Below are positions 44,898-55,546 of a stretch of 64,000 bases of DNA, piece after piece; positions within the stretch are counted from its first letter, which is position 1; every line of letters begins with the position of its first letter. The stretch is from Cobetia marina (GTDB lineage Bacteria > Pseudomonadota > Gammaproteobacteria > Pseudomonadales > Halomonadaceae), in the NCBI RefSeq assembly GCF_001720485.1, contig NZ_CP017114.1, forward strand, positions 3,534,001 through 3,598,000. The letters run 5' to 3'. The position numbers were made by a program, and so were the translations under genes. The notes beneath the pieces were generated by a model that worked only from the letters and a program-made list of their open reading frames with translations, did no database searches and had not been told where the DNA came from.

Positions 44898-47057
44898 CTA
44901 GAGCACCAGCCCGCTGGCTCTCACCACGCGTCGTTCAATGGCGCCTTCCAGCGTCTCGCGGCGGGTGCCCGCCAGCGTGACCCGCGACTTGGCCCGCGTG
45001 ATGCCGGTGTAGACCAGCTCGCGAGTCAGAATCGGATTGGCACCCTCAGGCAACACGAATACCACATGGCGGAACTCGGAGCCCTGCGACTTGTGGACCG
45101 TCATCGCGAAGACCGTCTCCACCGCCTCGAGGCGTGACGGCAATACCGTGCGCACGCCACGGTGGAAGCGCTGGATCTCGGTGTCCTGCCCATCACGCTC
45201 GGCGTCTGACGATACCTCCTCCTCGACCGGGAAGAACACGCGCAGGCGTCCCCCGGCGGCGGGGTCCGGCAGGGTGATGCCGACATCGCCGTTGTAGAGC
45301 CCCAGCGCGCGATCATTGCGCGTCACCATCACCGGACGCCCGGCGTACCAGCCGCGTTCCTCGGCGATCAGGCCACGGCGCATCAGCACCCGCGCCACCC
45401 GCTGGTTGAGGCCATCGACCCCATAGGGGCCACGGCGCAGCGCGCACAGCAGCTGAAACTCGAGCAGCAGATCGATCACCTCTCGTGCCGGGCGCCGCTC
45501 ACGCACGGCCTCCAGCGCCGGGCGATAGCCATTGACCACCAGCTTTTCCAGATCGCGGTCCTCCGGGCCGCTGAGCTTCAGCCAGGCGATATCGCGATAA
45601 CCGGTCTTCCAGACGGCGCGCAGCGCCTGGCGGTCTCCGGCATTGCAGGCACGCGCCAGGGCACCGATACCGCTGTCGGCGGAGAAGCGGTAGCTCTTCT
45701 GCAGCACTACCACGTGATCGGCGAGTCGGCCGCGGTCTGCCGTGTCCTGCGTCTCCAAGACATCCGGCGTGGCGATGGCCTCATCCAGCGTTTCGCCAGT
45801 CAGGCGGGCGAGGTCTGCACACAGCGCCGGTGAGTAACGCGGCGGCAGCGCATGCTCGCAGAGATCGCCCAGCACGGCGCCGGCTTCCACCGAGGCCAGC
45901 TGGTCCTTGTCGCCGAGCAGAATCAGGCGGGCGTGGGCGGGCAGCGCGCCGAGCAGCGCCGCCATCAGGTCGAGATCGACCATCGAGGCCTCGTCCACCA
46001 CCAGCAGGTCCAGCGCCAGCGGGTTGCCGGCGTGATGGCGGAAGTGGCGGGAATCCGGACGTGCGCCCAGCAGGCGGTGCACGGTGCTTGCCTCACGCGG
46101 GATGGCAGCGCGCACCGCGTCTGGCACCTCGAGCTTCGCCACCGCGCCACGGATCGACTCCGACAGCCGCGCCGCCGCCTTGCCGGTCGGGGCGACCAGT
46201 CGGATATCCAGCGCCCGCCGTTCATGCGGATGGCCTGTCTCATCGCTCTCGACACTGCCTACCACACCGCTCTCCACCTCCACACCGCCAGCTCCACCAG
46301 AGAGCGCCTGCGCCTGCAACAGTGCCAACAGGCGCGTGACGGTGGTGGTCTTGCCGGTACCGGGACCGCCGGAGATCACCGTCAGGCGCTGACGCAACGC
46401 CAGGGCGCAGGCCAGCTTCTGCCAGTCCGGCGCGCCATGGGGGTCCGGCTGATTGCTGGCGAACAGCTCACGCAGGCGCTCGCCCAGCGCATCACTGACC
46501 CGCGTCTCGCCCTCCTCGCTTGGCCCCATCCGCGCACGCAGCCCCGCCGCGACTTCACGCTCGGCCTGCCAGTAACGCCGCAGATAGAGGCGCTCGCCCA
46601 CCAGCACCAGCGGGCGCAGCGGCAGATGCCCCGCCGGGGAGTCGGCCTGCGCCAGCACGCTGACCAGCCGCGATTCCGCCAGCTGCTCGGCCCAGCGGCC
46701 GGCATCGAGATCCGCCAGGAAGGCTTCCGGCAGGGCCACGCTGACCTCGGCAAGATGCGCCTCGGACTGCTCCAGCGGTGGCAGCGACAGGGTCGCGCGT
46801 GGCTCGGCCAGCGCCCGCGACAGCGACAGGCACACATGCCCGCGCCCCAGCTGGTGGCTGGCAAGCGCAGCCGCCAGCAGCACGCTGGACGGGGCCTCCG
46901 GCACATGACGCGCCATGAAGCGCACCAGATGGGCATCGACTCGCCTGAGCCAGCCCAGCTCCACCCACAGGCCGAGCGTCGCGAGCAGGGTCTCGGCAGT
47001 CGGGGCGTCAGGGGCAGCGCTGAGCTGCTGCGTTTCCAAAGGCGTGGCGTCAGACAT
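44898..47057 (-). CDS. recD: Exodeoxyribonuclease V subunit alpha (RecD helicase)
   Basis: 719 residues from the ATG at 47057 (AGGGGG about 7 bases upstream), overlapping the recB stop by 8 bases. SF1B helicase: Walker A GGPGTGKTTT at about 229-236, motif II DEASMVD, motif III LILLGDKDQLASVEAG and the C-terminal motif VHKSQGSEFRHVVFV...LVYTGITRAK. The 5'-3' helicase of RecBCD. Last gene of the recC-recB-recD order. An extra acidic Gly/Ser insertion lies after motif I. Confidence 0.95.
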   Translation of the reverse strand: MSDATPLETQQLSAAPDAPTAETLLATLGLWVELGWLRRVDAHLVRFMARHVPEAPSSVLLAAALASHQLGRGHVCLSLSRALAEPRATLSLPPLEQSEAHLAEVSVALPEAFLADLDAGRWAEQLAESRLVSVLAQADSPAGHLPLRPLVLVGERLYLRRYWQAEREVAAGLRARMGPSEEGETRVSDALGERLRELFASNQPDPHGAPDWQKLACALALRQRLTVISGGPGTGKTTTVTRLLALLQAQALSGGAGGVEVESGVVGSVESDETGHPHERRALDIRLVAPTGKAAARLSESIRGAVAKLEVPDAVRAAIPREASTVHRLLGARPDSRHFRHHAGNPLALDLLVVDEASMVDLDLMAALLGALPAHARLILLGDKDQLASVEAGAVLGDLCEHALPPRYSPALCADLARLTGETLDEAIATPDVLETQDTADRGRLADHVVVLQKSYRFSADSGIGALARACNAGDRQALRAVWKTGYRDIAWLKLSGPEDRDLEKLVVNGYRPALEAVRERRPAREVIDLLLEFQLLCALRRGPYGVDGLNQRVARVLMRRGLIAEERGWYAGRPVMVTRNDRALGLYNGDVGITLPDPAAGGRLRVFFPVEEEVSSDAERDGQDTEIQRFHRGVRTVLPSRLEAVETVFAMTVHKSQGSEFRHVVFVLPEGANPILTRELVYTGITRAKSRVTLAGTRRETLEGAIERRVVRASGLVL

Positions 47058-50000
47058 CGAAGGCCCCCTGCTGGCCGCTTTGCGTAAGTGGCGTGGTGTC
47101 GGTGGTGTGAAGGAGCAGGCTGTCCAATGCGGAGCTGTCACCGCCCAGCCAGAGATCCAGCGCCTCGATCAGCGCCTGTGATGGCCGGCGCTGGAACACG
47201 CCGGGCGTCGCCATTCCGGGCGCCTCCCCCTCGGCGTCCACCGCAAGCGCGGGTGAGTCACCGCCGGCATCCAGGCCGCGCAGGAAGACATACAGCACGC
47301 CCCCCATACAGCGTTCGTAATCGTAGTCCTCGCCGAGGCGCGCCTTGAGCAGACGATGCAGCGCGAGGGTGTAGAGCACGTACTGCAGGTCGTAGCGGTG
47401 CTCGACCATCGCGCGGGCCAGCGACTCACCGAGGTAGTCCTCGGGGCGCTCGCCCAGATAGTTGGACTTCCAGTCCAGCACGTACCAGCGCCCACCGGAC
47501 TGGAAGGTCAGATCGATGAAGCCCTTGAGCATGCCGTGCATGCGGCGTGGCGCGAGCCTGGGCCGCGAGCGCGGCAACGGCTCCAGCGCGGTGACCACGG
47601 CGTCCAGCGGCAGACTGCGCGCGTGCACGGCCGGCAGCCAGAATTCCAGCTCCGGCTGCCAGGCCTCGAGTCGGTTGAGCAGGATAGGCTCGCCCTCGAA
47701 GCCCTGCAGCGGACGAGTCAGTGCCTGCTCCAGCCAGTCGGTGAGACGTGGCTGCCAGCTGGCATCGAAGCCACCGAAATGCAGTCGCGAGCCCACCAGC
47801 CGCTCAAGCTCGCCGCGATAGTCATCCGCACCGAGCCGATCGAGATCCACCGCCTCCAGCAGCCCGTGCAGGAAGGTCCCCGGGCGCGGCCCACGCGGGA
47901 AATCATGCAGATGGATCTCGCCCACCGTCATCGGCAGGCCGCCCGCCAGCAGCGGGCCGGACTGGCCTGCCACCTCGCGGTCCGGGCGCGTCAGGCCCTG
48001 CTCGCCTTCTTCCAGCGCGATCTCGGTGGCGCCTTCGGGCACGCGGTCATCCTCGGCATCGCCGGTGTCTTCCAGCGCCGCCGTCACCTGACGGGCATCC
48101 GTGAGCAAGGCGGTGTAGGAGGCGATCCACCAGTCATCCTCGATACCGCCGGCGAAGTGACGCGCGCCGTGGAAGTGCTGATCGCGCTCCGCCGGTGGCT
48201 GATAGTCATGACCGGGCAACTCCGGCAGACCGGACACGCGAGCGAGTCCGGCCGACTGCTGTTCACACCAGCGGCGCAAGGCAGCCTCGATGGCGCTGGC
48301 CTCGATCTCCTCGTTGTCACTCATGCCGAGCAGATAACCGATGGCGGTGACGGGCAGGCTGAGCTGCTTGCTGAAGCCGCCCTTGCCGATGGGCGCCAGC
48401 CCCAGCCAGCAGGCGAACTTGGGACGCGTCAGCGCCACGTAGAGCAGACGCACGTCTTCTCTTAATCTTGCCTTATCAGCCTCCTTAATCATGTCCTTCG
48501 ATGGCTTCTTGACCAGGATGCTGTCATCGAGCGCGTCATCCTCCTGATTGACTCTCCGAGCAGGCACTTCCTCGTCATCACCTCCCTGGTCATCACCTCC
48601 CACGTCAGCCACAGCCAGCCAGCGCTGCTTGAGGGTCAGCAGGCCGAAATTCCTGTCCGGCTCGGCGGCGCGGAAGCTGGCCATGAACGGCAGCAGCACG
48701 ATGGGATACTCAAGCCCCTTGGACTTGTGGATGGTGACGACCCGCACCAGCCCCTCATCACTTTCCAGTCGCTGACTGAGGCTGTCGCTGTCCAGCGCTT
48801 CATGGCCGGATTCCAGTGCCTGATGCCACCAGCGCAGCAGCGCCTGTTCGCCATCGAGCCGCTGGGCAGCATTCTGGGCCAGCTCCCCCAGGTGCAGCAC
48901 GTCGGTCAGGGCACGCTCCCCCCGGCGCGGGCCGCCAGCCGCTCACCGACCCGGAAGTCACGCATCACGCCGCGCAGCATCGGCAGCACACCGCGCCGCT
49001 GCCAGTCACGGTGGTAGCCATCGAAGCGCTCGACCTCGCGCTCCCAGGCCAGCTCATCCACCACAAGACGCTCGACCAGCGAGAGGTCATCCGCCAGCAG
49101 GCGTGTCGCCAGCGCGGCGCGCAGACGACGGTCATCCCGCGGATGGGCCACGGCCTCGAACAACTGCAGCAGCTCGAAGGCCTCCGGCGTGTCGAACACC
49201 GAGCTCTTCTCGCTCAGATAGACGCTGCGGATACCGCCTTCGGCAAGCGCCCCACGCACCGCTGCGGCCTCGCGCCCGTTGCGTACCAGCACCGCGATAT
49301 CGCTGGCGGCCACGCCCCGCACCGTCGAATCTCCCGCGTCCATGAACACCAGCCCCGGCTCGCCCGCCGCCAGGCGTTGTTGGCCCTCGAGCAGTGTCTG
49401 GATCTGGGTGCGGCAGGCGCGACTCATGTCGCGGCGATGCGCATCGGCGCTAAGGCGCTCACCGTTGGCCCACCACAGATTCAGTGCACAGGCGGCCTCT
49501 TCCCGGCCATCCGGATGCCGCAGCACCAGCCGGGTGCGCGTGCCCTGGGCCTCGACCGGCTGGAAGGGAATGTCCTCACTGCCGAAGGGCGCGGGATGCT
49601 GGGCGAACAGCGCATTCACCGCCGCCACCATCGCGGCGCTGGAGCGGAAGTTGCGCGGCAGGGTGAAGCGCGAGGGGGTGACCTGGCGCGCCGCCAGATA
49701 GGTGTCGATATCGGCGCCGCGGAAGGCGTAGATGGCCTGCTTGGGGTCACCGATCATCAACAGCGTGCTGGGTGTCTCGTCAGCGTCGTCGCTGTCAGTA
49801 GCGTCAACGTGCTGCTCATCGAGCGGCTCATCGCACGAGCCATCGCCCGCCGTCTGCGGATAGATGCGCCGGAAGATGCGGTACTGGACCGGGTCGGTAT
49901 CCTGGAATTCATCGATCATCGCCACCGGCAGTTCCTGACGGATCTGACGCGCCAGACGCTGGCTGGCCTCGCCATTGAGCGAAGGGTCCAGCGCGTGGTC

Positions 50001-51287
50001 GAGGTCATTGAGCAGGTCCGAGAATTCCCAGAGTCCCAGACGGCGCTTCTCGCAGATCAGGGCGCGGGCGACGCTGTCACGCGCGTGCACGGCGACCTGA
50101 TCCAGCAGCACGGCGTCCGGTGCCGGCACCTCGGCCAGCAGGTCCAGCGCCGCGAAGAAGGGGTGACGCGGCGTCTGGCAGTTCTTCTTGGTGCCCTTCT
50201 CGAGCTTGGCCTGGCTCAGCCAGCACAGCTTCTTGCTGTCGAGCATGTCGGCGGCGAAATCGTGCTCGCCGCTGGCCAGCCAGGCGGCTGTCGCCGCCAG
50301 GCGCGGCTCCAGCTCGGCCTCCTTGTAGCTGTTGCCGTTGAGCGCCTTGCTGGCGAAGGCCTCGCCCATCACCGCGCGGATGGCCGGCTCATCGAAGCTT
50401 TCCTCGACGGCGCGCCGCGCGGCCTGTTGTTGCTGACGCCACTGTTCGGCATTGCCGAGCAGATCGCTCAGGTCTTGCGGGGCCTCAAGACATTCACCGT
50501 CGCGATACAGCGGGCGTGGCGTGCCGTCACGCAACAGGCCGCGCAGCTCCTCTCCCAGTGCTTCCGGGCCGGCCCAGCGCCCACGGATCAAGGCCTGCCA
50601 CTCGCGGGCCAGCGGGTAGAATTCGCAGCGCCAGTAATCCTCGACGCAACGTGTCAGCAGTGACTGACCATCCTGCAGCAGCTCGGCGCCGAAGCGTCCG
50701 CCGGCATCGAAGGCATGCCGACTGAGCATGCGCTGACAGAAACCGTGGATGGTGAAGATGGCGGCGTCATCCATCAGGCGCGCGGCCTGATCGAGCCGCC
50801 GTGCCGCCGCGGCCTTGAGGCGCGATGCGTCCTCGGCAGGTGAGGATGTCAGCAGCGGCGCGAGCAATTCGGCCAGGATCGGATCAGGACTGGCACGCCC
50901 CAGCAGCGCCTCACGCGCCTGCTTGAGGCGCGCGCGAATGCGGTCACGCAGCTCTGCGGTGGCGGCTTCGGTGAAGGTCACCACCAGAATCTCCGGCGGC
51001 GTCAGCGGACGCGGATAGCTCACGCTGGCCGCCTGCCCGGGCAAGGGCCCGAGCACCAGCCGCACGTAGAGCGCAGCGAGGGTGAAGGTCTTGCCGGTGC
51101 CGGCACTCGCCTCGATCAGATGCTGACCGAGCAGGGGCAGCGTCGGAATATCGAGGGCCTGGCCCTGCTGGCTCGGATCCATCTCGTCACTCATTGCCGC
51201 TTCCTTGTCCTGAGCGATGCCACTCCTCACGCCGCTCCCCACGTCACTCTCCACACCGCGCATGCCTTCCATTCTAATATCGCTCAT
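47050..51287 (-). pseudogene. recB: recB (exodeoxyribonuclease V beta) split by a frameshift
   Basis: The reading frame is broken near 48918-48923. The upstream part (51287 to 48906, 793 residues) holds Walker A in IEASAGTGKTFTLAALY and the helicase motifs IDEFQDTDPVQYRIF, LLMIGDPKQAIYAFRGAD. It then ends ...LAARAGGSVP and stops. The downstream part (from about 48917 to 47050) continues in another frame with ERALTDVLHLGELAQ, VVTIHKSKGLEYPIVLLPF and the nuclease motif GFIDLTFQSGGRWYVLDWKSN. Adding one G to the six-G tract (minus strand) restores one protein of about 1412 residues with smooth homology. It may be a real mutation, a slippage site or a base-call error. ATG 51287 overlaps the recC stop; 51194 (MSDEMDPSQQ) is the homology-supported alternative. 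Confidence 0.88.
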
Positions 51288-54200
51288 GGTTGCGCCTTCC
51301 CGGTGGCAAGCTCCACCGCGCGCTCGCCGAGAATGCCCTGACGCACGCCGATCATGCTCTCGATCAACGGCTGATAGAGCTGCACGCTGTTGAGCACGCC
51401 GCCCGCACGGGCGAAGGCGTCAAACTCCGGCCACAGCTCGCCCAGCGCACCTTCCTGTCGCCTGAGTGCCTGGGGGCCCTTGAAGATGTCTTCCGTGAAG
51501 CGGGTTTCCATGGCGCGCGACAGGCTGTCGGCAAGCCAGGGCTTGTGGATGGCGGCCAGCGCCGTCTCAAGCGTTGGCGTGCCGTCAGCGGCCTGCGCCT
51601 TGAGTGCGCCGAACAAGGCACTGCGATCCTCCTCGCCCACTACCTCCCAGAGCGTGGTCGCCAGTTCCAGCGCGGCGGCCAGCGGCGCCTGCCAGCCCTG
51701 GGCATACGCCTTGACGAGATGGCGCAGCGCGGCTTCGGCCTGCTCGATACGCAGCGCGGGGAACAGCAGCCAGCGGTCCTCGAACACCGCCAGCCACTGA
51801 TAGCCTTCACGGCGCGTGCCCTGATCACCCGCCACCTCCCCGAGGCCGGGGCGCGCGTTGGCCATCAGCCAGTCGAGATAGCCGGCCAGCAGACGATGCG
51901 GCTTGCCGAGCTTCTTGTAGCGGCCCTCCTTGCCGGGCTTGAGGGTGCCGAAGTGGGTCGCCTCCAACGTGGCCAGCAGGCAGCTCTCGCCCTCGGCGTC
52001 ATCGCGCAGTTGCCGACGGCTGATCAGACGCGTGGTGAGCGTCACCCGCAAGGGCCTGCCGTCCTCATCCTGCATGATCAGCGGTACCTCGAGGGTGCGC
52101 GGCGGCAGCGAGGTGGCATCGCTGAGCTGATCGCGCCAGCTGGCCAGCTGCTGATCGAGACGCTTGAGGCGCGGTTCGATCAGCGCATCGGCAAAGCCCA
52201 GCGCCGGCAGGCGCCCGGCCCGGCGCAGACGTTCGGCGGCCAGCGGCAAGGATTGTCCGGTGAGCGCGGCGTCCAGCAGCTCGCGGGTCAGGGTGAAGTT
52301 CTCCAGCCCGTCGGGGGCGAAGGGTTCGTTGTCCTCATCCGGCACCTCGGCATCGCGGAAGCGCACTCCGACGCGGTCCAGCCCCAGCTGCCAGGGACGA
52401 CGCAGGAAGCGCGCCAGCGAGTCCGCGCCGAGACGCAGATGGGACTCCGGTGCCTGCTCCACCAGCTGCTTCAAGGCGGCCGCCCCCGCCGCGCTTGCCT
52501 GACTGGCTTCGCGTTGATTCGCCGGGGAGGCCTCTGAGGTTGGAGCCTGACCCGCCGCGCGATACAGGCTCGACCAGCTGGCGTCATAGCTGAACAGATC
52601 GCCAGCCGTCGCCTGGGAGGCATGGAAATAGCGCCGCGAGAACGGCTGCAATGGATGCTCGGTGATCAGACGCTCGCGCAGGGCAACTTCGCGAGAGACA
52701 CCCGGTGCCTCGGCATGCGTCTCGGGGGTCCAGCCCAGCTCGATGTAATCAAGCAGTTCCCCGACCAGTACCGAGGGCGGCCGTTCGCCGTTGTCGCGCT
52801 GGTCACGCCCGACCCACGAGATCGACAGGCGATCCCGCGCCGCCAGCAGCGCCTCCAGGAACAGGTAGCGATCATCGTCACGCCGTGAGCGGTCTCCCGG
52901 TTGAGGGCGGCTGGCCATCAGATCGAAATCCTGCGGCATGCGCACGCGCGGGTAGTCACCATCGTTCATGCCCAGCAGGTGCACTTCGCGGAAGGGAATC
53001 GCACGCATCGGCATCAGGGTGGCGAAGTTGACCCGACCGGCAAGGAAGCGCTGGGCGAGACCACCACTGTCCAGCTCGCCACGCAGCGCCTCGCGCACCA
53101 CCTTGAGCGACAGACAGCCCTCGAAACCGGCCTGCTGCCAGCCCTTGTCGAGGCGGGAAAGCGCCGCCTGCAGACGCGCCAGAATGTCGAATTCCTCGGC
53201 ACTGTCCGGGCTGAGGCTCTCCTCCCACAATCGCTGCAGCGTAGTCGCCCAGTCCGCTGGCGTACGCGAGGTGTCCAGCCAGCGGCGCCAGCGATCCAGG
53301 CTCTCGATCAGCTCGCCGACCTTGCCTGCCAGTTCGGCCTCGAGACCGGCCACTTCATCGAAGGGCACCACGCCATCGAAGCTCAGGCCGTTCATGTCGA
53401 CAAGGCCGTCCATCAGGCCGTCCATCAGGTCGGCGCTCTGCTCACCTTGTATTGGGGAGCCGGCCGCCTGGGAGCCTGCCGCCGGGGAGCCGGTGGCGTA
53501 GCCCAGCAGCATGCGCTCGAGCCCGAAGCGCCAGCTGTTCTCGTCGAGGGGCATGAAGCCGAGCTGCTCACGGTGCTCACCGGAGAGCCCCCAGCGCACG
53601 CCGCTGTCGGCCAGCCAGCGCCGCAGGCGCTCAAGTTCGCCCTCCTCGATGGCGAAACGACGCCGGAAGGCGGCGACATCCAGCGCATCCAGCACCTCGC
53701 TGACGCCGAGGCGGCGCTCCGGCAGCTCCAGCAGCATCAAGACCAGTCCGAGCAGCGGATTGGCCTGACTGGCCACCCGGTCGGCGATGGTGAAGGGAAT
53801 ATGGCGCGGATTGCCCGGCGGCAGCTGACCGAAGACCGCCTCGATATAGGGGGCATATCGGTCGATGTCCGGCACCATCACCAGGATGTCGCGCGGCCGC
53901 AGCGGTTCGCCCTCCCCCTGCCGGGCCGCCTCGTGGGCACGTTCGAAGGCCGCCAGCAGGCGGTCATGCAGAATCTCGACTTCGCGCAGCGCCGAGTGGG
54001 CGCTGACCAGACTGATGGAATCATCTTGCGCCTCCAGCCTGCGAGGACTTCCCTCGGCCAGGGCGCGCTCGCCGGGATGCACCAGCTCGAGAATCTCATC
54101 CTGGATCTGATGCAGCAGCGGTGCCTGCTCGGGGGGCGTATCCTCGCTGATGCGCGGCACGAAGACGTCCAGTTCGAGATCGAAACCGCTGTCGCGGCCG

Positions 54201-55336
54201 GACAGCGCGCTCTCGAATTCATACAGATTGACGATGAAGTCACGCCCCTGGGCACCCAGCCCGGCCAGCAGCGGATTGGCCTTGAGGTGCAGCTCCTCCT
54301 CCGCCAGCCCGGTCAGCGCCGGTGCCTCGGGGTGACGGGCACGCTGTCGCGCGACGCGCTCGCTGTCCATGCGCAGACTGTCGGCTCTCATACTGCGCCG
54401 CACGGCTTCGCGGTCGGAGACGATATCGCCCCAGTAATGACGGCAGGGATTGGTGATCATCAGGTAGATGTCCATCACCCCGGACAGCGCATGCAGCGCA
54501 TCCAGCGTCTGCCCCGGCAGTGCCGAGATGCCGAACACGAACAGGCGTGGCGGCAACGGGTGGCGGCGTGATGAGGGCAGCGATTCCAGCGCGCGCGCAG
54601 CCGCGACGAAGCGACCATGCAGGGCGGCACGGTGATGTTGCCGGCTGCTGGGCGGCGCATCCGCCAGTACCGCGCGCCACAGGGCCGGCTGCCATTTCTG
54701 GCTGGCGGGCAGGTTGTCCGGCAGCAGATTGGCGGGCAGCTCGCCTGCGGCCTGCTGACGCGCGAAGGCATCGCGGAAGTTGTCATCCTCCAGCCCGCTC
54801 TCCCAGCTGCGCACCCACTCGGGGCGATAGTTGAGGTACTGGTCGAAGAGATCCGCCAGCTGGCAGGCCAGCTGCCACTGCTGACGCTCTGCCTCCGGCC
54901 CCTCGGGCAGTGCAGGCAGGGCACCCTCACCGACTGCCTCGATCAGCTGGCCACGCTCATCGCGACACAGGTAATCCCTGAGCGGCGCATAGCATTCCGC
55001 CTGGGATTCATCGGCCAGCAGGCCCGGCAAAAGGCGCAGCAGACGCCAGGCAAGCGGACCCTTGTCGAAGGGTGACAGCTCCGGAATCTCGTCGCCCAGC
55101 ACGCCACCCAGGACCCCGCGATAGGCACGCCACACGAAGCTTGAGGGCAGTGGAAAATCGACCGAGGCAGCGATGCCATCGGCCTCGGCCAATGACAACC
55201 TCAGCCACTGGGCCATGCCGTTGGACTGGACGAGAAAGGTTTCCGGCACCAGCGGAGGCTGGGGAGCGGCCTTGATCACCTTGAGCGCCAGATCGCGCAG
55301 ATCCTCGAGGTGATTGGCGTGAAGAACGGTAAACAT
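51284..55336 (-). CDS. recC: Exodeoxyribonuclease V subunit gamma (RecC)
   Basis: 1350 residues from the ATG at 55336 (MFTVLHANHLEDLRDLALKVIKAAPQPPLVPETFLVQSNGMAQWLRLSLAEADGIAASVDFPLPSSF), which fits the RecC N-terminus. It is about 200 residues longer than E. coli RecC (about 1120), mainly through internal Ala/Gly/Ser-rich insertions. LVMVPDIDRYAPYIEAVFG and MRAIPFREVHLLGMNDGDYPR are family landmarks. RecC recognises Chi and holds the complex together. First gene of the recCBD operon; its stop overlaps the recB ATG. Confidence 0.95.
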   Translation of the reverse strand: MFTVLHANHLEDLRDLALKVIKAAPQPPLVPETFLVQSNGMAQWLRLSLAEADGIAASVDFPLPSSFVWRAYRGVLGGVLGDEIPELSPFDKGPLAWRLLRLLPGLLADESQAECYAPLRDYLCRDERGQLIEAVGEGALPALPEGPEAERQQWQLACQLADLFDQYLNYRPEWVRSWESGLEDDNFRDAFARQQAAGELPANLLPDNLPASQKWQPALWRAVLADAPPSSRQHHRAALHGRFVAAARALESLPSSRRHPLPPRLFVFGISALPGQTLDALHALSGVMDIYLMITNPCRHYWGDIVSDREAVRRSMRADSLRMDSERVARQRARHPEAPALTGLAEEELHLKANPLLAGLGAQGRDFIVNLYEFESALSGRDSGFDLELDVFVPRISEDTPPEQAPLLHQIQDEILELVHPGERALAEGSPRRLEAQDDSISLVSAHSALREVEILHDRLLAAFERAHEAARQGEGEPLRPRDILVMVPDIDRYAPYIEAVFGQLPPGNPRHIPFTIADRVASQANPLLGLVLMLLELPERRLGVSEVLDALDVAAFRRRFAIEEGELERLRRWLADSGVRWGLSGEHREQLGFMPLDENSWRFGLERMLLGYATGSPAAGSQAAGSPIQGEQSADLMDGLMDGLVDMNGLSFDGVVPFDEVAGLEAELAGKVGELIESLDRWRRWLDTSRTPADWATTLQRLWEESLSPDSAEEFDILARLQAALSRLDKGWQQAGFEGCLSLKVVREALRGELDSGGLAQRFLAGRVNFATLMPMRAIPFREVHLLGMNDGDYPRVRMPQDFDLMASRPQPGDRSRRDDDRYLFLEALLAARDRLSISWVGRDQRDNGERPPSVLVGELLDYIELGWTPETHAEAPGVSREVALRERLITEHPLQPFSRRYFHASQATAGDLFSYDASWSSLYRAAGQAPTSEASPANQREASQASAAGAAALKQLVEQAPESHLRLGADSLARFLRRPWQLGLDRVGVRFRDAEVPDEDNEPFAPDGLENFTLTRELLDAALTGQSLPLAAERLRRAGRLPALGFADALIEPRLKRLDQQLASWRDQLSDATSLPPRTLEVPLIMQDEDGRPLRVTLTTRLISRRQLRDDAEGESCLLATLEATHFGTLKPGKEGRYKKLGKPHRLLAGYLDWLMANARPGLGEVAGDQGTRREGYQWLAVFEDRWLLFPALRIEQAEAALRHLVKAYAQGWQAPLAAALELATTLWEVVGEEDRSALFGALKAQAADGTPTLETALAAIHKPWLADSLSRAMETRFTEDIFKGPQALRRQEGALGELWPEFDAFARAGGVLNSVQLYQPLIESMIGVRQGILGERAVELATGKAQP

Positions 55337-55448
55337 GCGGGCATCCTGCTGGCAAAGCCCCCGAGCCCTCATGGCCGAGGCGAGACGAGTCGAGAGCGAG
55401 GCGTGACGAGTGCCTCCATCCTAGCGTCGCCTCGGCGCTGGCCCAAAC

Positions 55449-55486
55449 GAAAACGCGCACCACCCCGGAGGGTGATGCGCGTTTTC
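55449..55486 (-). terminator. Terminator between the MFS gene and recC
   Basis: An 11-bp plus 5-bp stem (GAAAACGCGCA-C-CACCC with its complement, one mismatch) and loop CGGA. On the minus strand TTTTC-GTTT follows, so it ends the MFS transcript before recC. Confidence 0.8.
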
Positions 55487-55546
55487 AGGCAGATGAATGC
55501 CTGACTGGTCGGGAACAGGCGCCCTGGCGCCGAGTCAGTGCTCTGC

